Position numbers and translations under genes: made by a program. Positions 1-5,609 of a DNA stretch of 6,101 nt are shown piece by piece (positions within the stretch are counted from its first letter, which is position 1; every line of letters starts with the position of its first letter). Origin of the DNA: Chitinophaga pinensis (lineage in GTDB: Bacteria; Bacteroidota; Bacteroidia; M30B66). Below the pieces are notes generated by a model. That model was not told where the DNA came from. It was given only the letters and a program-made list of their open reading frames with translations, and made no database searches. The stretch lies in contig CALQJV010000086.1 of assembly GCA_943330985.1 (NCBI GenBank), positions 1 to 6,101 on the forward strand, read 5' to 3'.

Positions 1-895
1 ATATGGTTACACGGCACATTCAGGAACACGAGTAACGCATACTATCAATCCTTCAGAGATCAATTTTGTGAACGTTAATCTTGGAAATGATTTCGCGAGT
101 TTGCTAGATAAATCGAACAACCTCTTTTTGAAAAACAGTTTCCAAAGTCAGCTAATTTCTTCGATGCGTTATGGATTTCAGTATAACAGTCAGCGCATTG
201 GAGAGATGAAGAACTTCTTTTTCTTTCAAGGAAATTTCGAAAGTTCGGGGTTATTGTTGCGAGGTTCTCGGGAGTTATACAAAAACCCGGGGATGAATAA
301 TGATAAGTACATTGTTTTTGGTGTTCCATTTTCGCAGTTCGTTCGATTCGATGGCGATTTACGTTATTATCGATTTGTTGGAAGATCTTCGTCGATTGCA
401 TTTCGAAGTTTTGTTGGATTGGGAATTCCATACGGGAATAGCAGTGTGATGCCTTTTGTAAAGAGTTTCTTTGGTGGCGGGGCAAATGGAATTAGGGCTT
501 GGATTGCACGTTCATTAGGTCCTGGTGCCTATCAAAATCCAACGAGTGTGCGTTTCGATCAAATTGGCGACATCAAACTTGAATGGAATTTTGAATATAG
601 AGCTAAACTGTATAAAATTTTTGAAGGCGCCGCTTTCATTGATGCTGGGAATATTTGGCTTCGTCAAAAAGACATTCAGCGTCCATTGGCTGAATTTGAA
701 AGCAATCGTTTTTACAAAGAAATTGCAGTTGGCATTGGAGCTGGCTTGCGATTGAATTTCGAATTCTTCATTATTCGTCTCGACTTAGCTTATAAAATGC
801 GCGATCCATCGTTTCCATCCAACGATCGTTGGGTAATGCAATACCAAAAATTGGGGCAAGGGAACTTGAACTTCGGAATTGGATATCCATTTTAA
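1..895 (+). CDS. BamA/TamA-family outer-membrane beta-barrel protein, C-terminal part (5' end outside window)
   Basis: The reading frame is open from base 2 to the TAA at 893-895, giving 297 residues with no start of its own. The GTG at 68 lies inside the frame and is not a convincing start. The fragment matches the C-terminal barrel of the Omp85 superfamily (bacterial surface antigen domain). It shows alternating amphipathic strands, the loop-6 segment GIRAW (about residues 163-167 of the visible part) followed by SLGPG, a late 'FIDAGNIW' strand, and a terminal phenylalanine (GYPF) typical of proteins inserted by the Bam complex. The family's role is to insert or translocate proteins at the outer membrane. 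In Bacteroidota such barrels include BamA and the TamA-like TamL. The N-terminal POTRA domains or lipobox that would separate these are upstream of the window, so I give no symbol. It is followed after one base by the CoA-transferase gene, suggesting cotranscription. Family assignment is firm; the exact paralogue is not. Confidence 0.9.
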   Translation, partial: YGYTAHSGTRVTHTINPSEINFVNVNLGNDFASLLDKSNNLFLKNSFQSQLISSMRYGFQYNSQRIGEMKNFFFFQGNFESSGLLLRGSRELYKNPGMNNDKYIVFGVPFSQFVRFDGDLRYYRFVGRSSSIAFRSFVGLGIPYGNSSVMPFVKSFFGGGANGIRAWIARSLGPGAYQNPTSVRFDQIGDIKLEWNFEYRAKLYKIFEGAAFIDAGNIWLRQKDIQRPLAEFESNRFYKEIAVGIGAGLRLNFEFFIIRLDLAYKMRDPSFPSNDRWVMQYQKLGQGNLNFGIGYPF

Positions 896-896
896 C

Positions 897-1982
897 ATGA
901 TCGATTCTAATTTGTCGCACAAAACATTTTTCAAAGACCTTTTGGTGGTTGAACTTGCCTCAGTTTTAGCTGGACCTTTGGCAGGATTGTTTTTTGTGGA
1001 ATGTGGTGCACGTATTATTAAAATTGAGAATGCAAAAAGCAATGGTGACGTTACACGCAATTGGCTTAACAGTAATGAAACTGGTAAACAGATTTCGGCA
1101 TATTATGCATCGGTGAATCAAGGCAAGGAATTGAAAATGCTTGATCTTGAAATCGCATCCGATTTGAACGAGCTAGAAGAGTTACTGCAACAAGCCGACA
1201 TCGTAATAAGTAATTTTAAAACATCCTCAGCCAAACGCTGGAATCTGGAAGTCGGACAATTACACAAGCGATTCCCTTCATTAATTATTGGGCAATTGGA
1301 TGCTTTTGCTGAAGATGATTCGCGTGTTGCCTATGATATTGTTTTACAAGCCGAAACAGGCTATTTATCCATGACCGGCTTTTCGGATAATCCGGCACGT
1401 TTGCCCGTTCCAATGATTGATATACTAGCCGGGCATCAATTAAAAGAAGGCATACTCATGGCCCTGTTGCATCGTTTTAAAACAGGAAATGGATCCATTG
1501 TGCGTGTCAATTTATTTGAAACTGCTATTGGCGCATTAGCTAATCAGGCAAGCAATTACTTGATGAGTGATTTAGTTCCGAAAGCCCAAGGAACTTTGCA
1601 CCCCAATATTGCGCCTTATGGAGATTGTTTTATTTGTGCCGATAATAAGCCCTTGGTTTTGGCTATTGGTAGCGATGTTCAATTCAATAAATTACTTGGT
1701 TGCTTAGAACTTCCAAATTTGATAGACGATAAACGATTTTATTCAAATCACGATCGTTTGAAAAACAGAACCGAATTAGCCAGTATTTTGAATGCGGCTT
1801 TTAAAAAACAGGAACGAAGTGTTTGGTTAAAGCACTTTGAACAAAACCAACTTCCTTGTGGTGCATTACTCAATCTGGAAGAAGTATTTCAAGGCAAGGC
1901 TTCGCAGTTTATTCAGGAGTCGATTATTGAAAGTACTCTTACCCGAGCGGTAAAAACAGTCAATTTCCGAATTGAACAATAA
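897..1982 (+). CDS. CaiB/BaiF family (family III) CoA-transferase
   Basis: The product has 361 residues and probably moves CoA between carboxylic acids in the cytoplasm; the substrate cannot be read from sequence. The N-terminus has the family signature 'VVELASVLAGPLAGLFFVECGARIIKIEN' (split here as VVELASVLAGP and GARIIKIEN, residues 17-45), then GDVTRNW (50-56). YDIVLQAETGYLSMTG follows at 146-161, and PVPMIDILAGH at 171-180. Asp175 in that last segment aligns with catalytic Asp169 of E. coli YfdW/formyl-CoA transferase. KTGNGSIVRVNLFETA (196-210) is also typical. I chose the ATG at 897, which follows the upstream TAA by one base. A TTG at 879 would add six residues inside the barrel gene and is less likely. 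The protein is shorter than the usual 390-420 residues because it ends at ...VNFRIEQ, where many relatives continue with a segment of the APLLGEHT type. A terminator follows directly, so this looks like a natural end and not a frameshift. Confidence 0.9.
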   Translation: MIDSNLSHKTFFKDLLVVELASVLAGPLAGLFFVECGARIIKIENAKSNGDVTRNWLNSNETGKQISAYYASVNQGKELKMLDLEIASDLNELEELLQQADIVISNFKTSSAKRWNLEVGQLHKRFPSLIIGQLDAFAEDDSRVAYDIVLQAETGYLSMTGFSDNPARLPVPMIDILAGHQLKEGILMALLHRFKTGNGSIVRVNLFETAIGALANQASNYLMSDLVPKAQGTLHPNIAPYGDCFICADNKPLVLAIGSDVQFNKLLGCLELPNLIDDKRFYSNHDRLKNRTELASILNAAFKKQERSVWLKHFEQNQLPCGALLNLEEVFQGKASQFIQESIIESTLTRAVKTVNFRIEQ

Positions 1983-2019
1983 ACCCGATATTCTGCTTAT
2001 ATGCAAAATATCGGGTTTT
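1981..2019. terminator. Bidirectional intrinsic terminator between convergent genes
   Basis: A perfect 12-bp inverted repeat, AAACCCGATATT (1981-1992) and AATATCGGGTTT (2007-2018), can extend inward. After one mismatch there are three more pairs (TGC/GCA), leaving the loop TTATAT. On the plus strand the stem ends in TTTT; on the minus strand it ends in TTTATTGTT. The left arm overlaps the last two bases of the CoA-transferase TAA, and the NYN gene ends 24 bases to the right. This placement fits a terminator shared by both convergent units. The stem is seen directly; termination is inferred. Confidence 0.85.
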
Positions 2020-2042
2020 ATGATAAATAAAATGTTGTTTGA

Positions 2043-2996
2043 TTATATTATGTCATCAAACGAGATGTCTTGATCATCGTTCGCCACAAAAAATTCGTCC
2101 GAAACCTTGCGGACATTTTTAGCAACCTCGTTTCCTTTATCGTTTATCTCGACAGTAAATTCAACGGTATCACCATCGTGAATGTCGTTAAAATCTCCTT
2201 CAATCACATCGAGATAATGGAAAAATAAATTGTTCGGTGGGAAGGCAACGAAACCATAACCACTTTTCATGTTCAAAGCTTTCGAAACTTTGGTTTCCCC
2301 TTTATCGACAATTTCTTTGTAGCTTTTAGGAGCACTTTCCTGCGCAACAAAAAGTCCACTTACTAAATCTTCGTAGTCTCCATCTTCGTTATCAATCAGT
2401 TCGTGCATAGCAACTGGGTAAGTAACTTCGGCCAATAAATCCGGTGAAGTTCGTGTGATGATTTCCCGGTTTGTATCGTCGGTATATTCAAAATCCCAGC
2501 TTAGCACCATGACCCGCGTTCCTAATGTATTGACTTTGCGGATTAAGGGCACAAAATCGCCATCGGAAGTTATCAAAACCAATACATCGTATTTCTTCAA
2601 CCAACATAATTCGAGGGCTTCCAATGCAAGCCAAACATCGATTCCTTTTTCTTCTTTGCGACCAGAACGATTGCGAAGTGGTAAATAATGTGTAACCACA
2701 CCTTCAGACATCAACACATCATCGAACAAACGATCGTTGTATAATTGATTGCCACGTTGACTCGCATCGTATGCGCTCATGCGACCTCTGAAATAATGAG
2801 CGTCAACTACATGACAGAGGCTATAATCCATTTGCATCTGACTTGCAATTTGCTGACGTATAAATGCATGAAGACCTGCAATACTTATTCGGCGTCGGCG
2901 ATGATGGAAGTAGTTGTAATAATTACTAACATGCAGAAAATAGTTTCCGTCATAAAAAACTCCAATGCGCACTACGCCGTCTTTTGGTTGTAACAT
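2043..2996 (-). CDS. NYN-domain (PIN-like) nuclease-type protein fused to a cold-shock domain
   Basis: The product has 317 residues and no signal peptide or membrane segment, so it is probably cytoplasmic. Residues about 8-190 form a NYN (LabA/DUF88, PIN-like) domain. FYDGNYF (14-20) supplies the first acidic residue, Asp16. KGIDVWLALEAL (117-128) gives Asp120, and ITSDGDFVPLI (142-152) gives Asp145 and Asp147. These are the metal-binding acidic positions expected of an active family member. A basic RRRR stretch lies at 33-36. After an acidic linker, residues about 235-298 form a cold-shock (OB-fold) domain. It has an RNP1-like SGYGFVAF (245-252), an RNP2-like LFFHYLDV (257-264), and an ending of the GDTVEFTVEINDKGNEVAKNVRKV type. 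The tail is acidic. Known families suggest RNA binding plus metal-dependent RNA cleavage; the target is unknown. The ATG at 2994-2996 has no Shine-Dalgarno but is preceded by A/T-rich sequence, as is common in Bacteroidota. It appears to be its own transcription unit, with a long leader. Confidence 0.88.
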   Translation of the reverse strand: MLQPKDGVVRIGVFYDGNYFLHVSNYYNYFHHRRRRISIAGLHAFIRQQIASQMQMDYSLCHVVDAHYFRGRMSAYDASQRGNQLYNDRLFDDVLMSEGVVTHYLPLRNRSGRKEEKGIDVWLALEALELCWLKKYDVLVLITSDGDFVPLIRKVNTLGTRVMVLSWDFEYTDDTNREIITRTSPDLLAEVTYPVAMHELIDNEDGDYEDLVSGLFVAQESAPKSYKEIVDKGETKVSKALNMKSGYGFVAFPPNNLFFHYLDVIEGDFNDIHDGDTVEFTVEINDKGNEVAKNVRKVSDEFFVANDDQDISFDDII

Positions 2997-3038
2997 AATA
3001 TTTAAGTATTTAATTAATAGATGATTGAAATCATAGTA

Positions 3039-3074
3039 GTTGAATTGAAAAACGCGCGTTTAACAATAATCAAC
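3039..3074. repeat. GC-cored palindrome with extended dyad symmetry
   Basis: AAACGCGCGTTT at 3050-3061 is a perfect 12-bp palindrome in otherwise AT-rich DNA. Symmetry continues outward. ATTG (3044-3047) pairs with CAAT (3064-3067) at equal distance from the centre across two mismatched positions. GTTGA (3039-3043) pairs with TCAAC (3070-3074) if a two-base offset is allowed. It would sit in the NYN-CSD leader. A DNA operator for a dimeric protein or an RNA hairpin are both possible. With a short CGCG centre the RNA form would lose its innermost pairs, so the DNA form looks at least as likely. Confidence 0.5.
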
Positions 3075-3213
3075 ATCTCCTAATTAGAAAATATGTGCTA
3101 GTATAAAATGGGTTAAACTGCAGAGCAAGCAGAATTGTTAAGCATATAATGATTAATAAAGATAGATGTTAATGGTATACGATAAAACTGCGCTAATTTT
3201 TAATTACTAAATG

Positions 3214-3221
3214 CAAATATA
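3214..3221 (-). promoter_or_regulatory. Candidate Bacteroidota -7 promoter element for the NYN-CSD gene
   Basis: On the minus strand these bases read TATATTTG, matching the Bacteroidota -7 consensus TAnnTTTG. I find no good -33 TTTG at the expected spacing. Transcription from here would begin near 3207-3209, about 210 bases before the ATG. It is the only full match I found in this intergenic region. Confidence 0.5.
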
Positions 3222-3252
3222 AGTAAGAGCGGATTATTGATGATTCGATTTG

Positions 3253-3291
3253 AAAAATTTAATTGAAATTAAACATGTTCAATAATTTCAA
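3253..3291 (-). terminator. Probable AT-rich intrinsic terminator after the tgt-permease unit
   Basis: A 9-bp inverted repeat, TTGAAATTA (3263-3271) and TAATTTCAA (3283-3291), encloses an 11-base loop. It begins four bases beyond the permease stop codon. Read on the minus strand, the stem is followed by TTAAATTTTT. The position is right for the end of the operon, but the stem has almost no G-C pairs and would be weak. Confidence 0.45.
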
Positions 3292-3294
3292 AGA

Positions 3295-4386
3295 TTATTT
3301 AGGCGCTTTGTAAATGAGCACCAATGCTAATAAAAAGAAAATGATATTGGGAATCCAAGCTGCAATGGCGGGATTAAAACCTCCTTCGGTTGCGAATACC
3401 GAAGAAACCTGCATAAACATCACATAAGTAAAACTTATCCCAATACCTATTCCGATATGCAATCCAACCCCTCCCCGCACCTTTCGCGCAGCAAGCGGGA
3501 CAGCAATAAGCGTTAGAATAATACTCGCAAAAGGGTTAGCCATTCGGCGATGTTTCTCTAACAAATAATAATCGATAAATTCGGATCCCTTGCTTTGTTC
3601 GCGATCAATAAACCGATCCAATTCAAAGAAATCCATCATTTGAACATCATCATCGGCCAATGCGAAATCGGCAGGTTTAAACTGCAACGTTGTATCGAGC
3701 AGGGTTGATTTTCGGATATGCTCTTTACTTCCATCAAAAGTGCGCATCACGAAATTATCGAGTAACCATTTATTCGAGGTGGAATCCCAACGAAGATAAT
3801 CGGCACTCATTTTATAGGTCATTTTCTTGTTTTCGAATTTCTCTTGCGTAAATCGAAATCCCAATCCCGTATTTTGGGTGTAGGTTTCGAGATACACAAA
3901 TGTCCCCGGTGAAATTTGCCGATGCAGGTTACTGAAATTTCGATTCCAATTGTATTTGATGTACTTGTACTCAAACGTTAAACGGCGAGCATTGGCTGGT
4001 GGGATAATAAAACTCCCCAGTAAAAAAGAGAACAATGCAACCACGATTGCCGAAAGCATAAATGGACGTAACATGCGCCTGAAGCTCACTCCACTTGTTA
4101 AAATAGCAACAATCTCGGTTTGGTTGGCCATCTTGGAAGTGAAGAACACTACACTGATAAAGCCAAAAATGGGTGTAAAAAGATTTGCGAAATAGGGAAT
4201 GAAATTGAAATAATAATCAACGATGAGTTCTTTGATGGGAATTCCTTTTTCGAGAATATCATCCATCTTTTCGGTTACATCAAAAACCACGGGCAACAAA
4301 ACACCAAAAAGCAAAACGGCAAAAAAGAACGTCCCGAGGAATTTCTTAATGATATAACGATCGAGAATTTTTAATCCTGCGTTCAT
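3295..4386 (-). CDS. LptF/LptG-family (YjgP/YjgQ) lipopolysaccharide transport permease
   Basis: The product has 363 residues, the usual size for LptF or LptG, the paired inner-membrane subunits that work with the LptB ATPase to lift lipopolysaccharide out of the inner membrane. The fold is visible. It opens with the family-type LKILDRYIIKKFLGTF (5-20). Membrane segments lie at about 16-36, 58-84 and 105-129, followed by a soluble periplasmic region (about 130-280) corresponding to the jellyroll. Three more segments lie at about 283-300, 308-330 and 338-360. TEIVAILTSGVSFRRMLRP (90-108) is the typical cytoplasmic coupling loop between the second and third segments, and PLAARKVRGGVGLHIGIGIGISF (297-319) is the typical stretch around the fifth. 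Sequence alone does not separate LptF from LptG here. The ATG overlaps the tgt stop as ATGA, indicating one transcript and probable translational coupling. Confidence 0.92.
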   Translation of the reverse strand: MNAGLKILDRYIIKKFLGTFFFAVLLFGVLLPVVFDVTEKMDDILEKGIPIKELIVDYYFNFIPYFANLFTPIFGFISVVFFTSKMANQTEIVAILTSGVSFRRMLRPFMLSAIVVALFSFLLGSFIIPPANARRLTFEYKYIKYNWNRNFSNLHRQISPGTFVYLETYTQNTGLGFRFTQEKFENKKMTYKMSADYLRWDSTSNKWLLDNFVMRTFDGSKEHIRKSTLLDTTLQFKPADFALADDDVQMMDFFELDRFIDREQSKGSEFIDYYLLEKHRRMANPFASIILTLIAVPLAARKVRGGVGLHIGIGIGISFTYVMFMQVSSVFATEGGFNPAIAAWIPNIIFFLLALVLIYKAPK

Positions 4387-5513
4387 AAACGGCGACTCAG
4401 TTTAATGACCATTTCATCCTTCCATGCACTAAAAGTTCCATCAATAATTCTTCGGCGCGATTCCTTTGCCAACCACAAATAGAATCCTAAATTATGAACA
4501 CTGGCAATCATTCCCGCCAAATATTCGCCGGCAATAAACAAGTGACGTAAATAGGCTTTTGTATACTGTTGATCGGCAAACGTGATAAGCAATGGGTCGA
4601 TGGGAGAAAAATCTTTTTTCCATTTTTCGTTGCGGATATTGATTATCCCTTCACTTGTAAAGAGCATTCCATTCCGTGCATTTCGGGTTGGCATAACACA
4701 GTCGAACATATCGACTCCGCGCGATATACCTTCCAAAATATTCGCCGGTGTTCCAACTCCCATCAAGTAACGTGGTTTGTCGGCGGGTAAAATGGAGCAA
4801 ACCAGTTCCGTCATTTCGTACATGTCTTCTACCGGTTCTCCAACTGATAATCCGCCAATAGCATTTCCATCTCGATTCTGGGAAGCAATAAACTCTGCAC
4901 TTTGAATCCGCAAATCGCGATTTGTACTGCCTTGCACTATGGGAAACAAAGTTTGTTTATACCCATACAATGGCTCCTGTTCATCCAGGTGCTTGATGCA
5001 TCGTTCCAACCAACGATGGGTCCGTTCCATGGAATTACGAGCATATTCGAATGTGCATGGATAAGGTGTGCATTCATCGAACGCCATAATGATATCGGCA
5101 CCGATAGTCCGTTGGATATCCATCACCGATTCGGGGCTGAACATATGCTTGGAGCCATCAATGTGTGATTTAAAGATGGCACCTTCTTCGGTAATTTTAC
5201 GGTTATCGGAAAGCGAAAAAACTTGGTATCCCCCGCTATCGGTCAGGATCGGTTTTTCCCAACCATTAAATTTATGTAAACCACCCGCTTCCTTCAACAC
5301 ATCCAATCCCGGACGCAGGTACAAATGATAGGTATTCCCTAAAATGATTTCAGCCCGAATATCGTCTCGAAGTTCGCGTTGATGCACTGCTTTAACAGAA
5401 CCGGCAGTACCAACAGGCATAAAAATCGGCGTTTGAATTAGCCCATGCTCTGTTGAAACTTCCCCTGCCCTGGCATTGGAATGCTTATCTGTTGCTGCTA
5501 TAGTGAAGCGCAT
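4383..5513 (-). CDS. tgt: tRNA-guanine(34) transglycosylase (queuosine pathway)
   Basis: The product has 376 residues, full length for bacterial Tgt, which exchanges guanine 34 for preQ1 in tRNAs with GUN anticodons. Landmarks in order are NTYHLYLRPG (60-69) and LTDSGGYQVFSLS (90-102) with the base Asp92. Next come AFDECTPYP (144-152) with substrate-binding Asp146, FPIVQGS (190-196), and IGGLSVGEP (219-227). The nucleophile Asp271 lies in VDMFDCVMPTRNARNG (267-282). Cys148 and Val224 match the bacterial preQ1 type and not the eukaryotic queuine type. Oddly, the C-terminal zinc loop lacks the usual CxCxxC: after PIDP (304-307) the sequence is LLITFADQQYTKAYLRHL, with no cysteine after 272. The usual histidine is kept (His340 in SVHNLGFY). 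The ATG at 5511-5513 lies 20 bases below a TAnnTTTG element. The LptF/LptG-type permease follows with a 4-base overlap. Confidence 0.96.
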   Translation of the reverse strand: MRFTIAATDKHSNARAGEVSTEHGLIQTPIFMPVGTAGSVKAVHQRELRDDIRAEIILGNTYHLYLRPGLDVLKEAGGLHKFNGWEKPILTDSGGYQVFSLSDNRKITEEGAIFKSHIDGSKHMFSPESVMDIQRTIGADIIMAFDECTPYPCTFEYARNSMERTHRWLERCIKHLDEQEPLYGYKQTLFPIVQGSTNRDLRIQSAEFIASQNRDGNAIGGLSVGEPVEDMYEMTELVCSILPADKPRYLMGVGTPANILEGISRGVDMFDCVMPTRNARNGMLFTSEGIINIRNEKWKKDFSPIDPLLITFADQQYTKAYLRHLFIAGEYLAGMIASVHNLGFYLWLAKESRRRIIDGTFSAWKDEMVIKLSRRL

Positions 5514-5532
5514 GCTTTGTTAAAAAGTTGCG

Positions 5533-5540
5533 CAAAGATA
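5533..5540 (-). promoter_or_regulatory. Candidate -7 promoter element for tgt and the permease
   Basis: The minus strand reads TATCTTTG, a full TAnnTTTG match ending 20 bases before the tgt ATG. Initiation would fall near 5526-5528, giving a short leader of about 13-15 bases. A clear -33 TTTG at the usual distance is not evident. It lies back to back with the glycosyltransferase promoter region. Confidence 0.55.
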
Positions 5541-5555
5541 GATGAATACACTACA

Positions 5556-5599
5556 TTTTTGAAGCATAGAATCAAGCTACTTTTGCATTTGTATTTTTG
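5556..5599 (+). promoter_or_regulatory. Candidate promoter region with two tandem -7 elements for the glycosyltransferase
   Basis: Two TAnnTTTG matches occur on the plus strand, TACTTTTG (5578-5585) and TATTTTTG (5592-5599), within a 10-base direct repeat TTTTGCATTT (5581-5590 and 5595-5604, 14-base period). A TTTTTG at 5556-5561 could act as the -33 element of the first match, though its 16-base gap is slightly short. The second would give an almost leaderless mRNA, since the ATG is at 5610. Confidence 0.45.
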
Positions 5600-5609
5600 C
5601 ATTTAATAA

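Larger units (their letters stand above)
2997..3262. other. AT-rich intergenic region and probable leader of the NYN-CSD gene
   Basis: This is the longest non-coding stretch in the window, lying between two minus-strand genes. It holds a candidate minus-strand promoter (3214-3221), which would leave about 210 transcribed bases ahead of the NYN-CSD start, and a GC-cored dyad (3039-3074). Only very short reading frames are present (20 codons or fewer, for example 3021-3083 plus and 3014-3076 minus), and none has support as a gene. I recognise no riboswitch, tRNA or known small RNA. Confidence 0.6.

Noticed and set aside
68..70. GTG as the start of a small 275-residue outer-membrane protein
   Set aside because: The frame is open to the left edge of the window and the upstream residues continue the barrel pattern, so this is an internal valine codon.
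75..485. 136-codon open frame on the minus strand inside the barrel gene
   Set aside because: It is fully antisense to a clearly coding Omp85 barrel frame, has no recognisable motif, and its composition looks like a shadow of the real gene.
879..896. Upstream TTG start for the CoA-transferase
   Set aside because: It would add six residues overlapping the barrel gene with no homology gain. The ATG at 897 right after the barrel stop gives a normal family N-terminus.
3014..3083. Possible 20-codon leader peptides on either strand in the intergenic region (3021-3083 plus, 3014-3076 minus)
   Set aside because: They are short, have no ribosome-binding context or repeated regulatory codons, and are expected by chance in AT-rich DNA.
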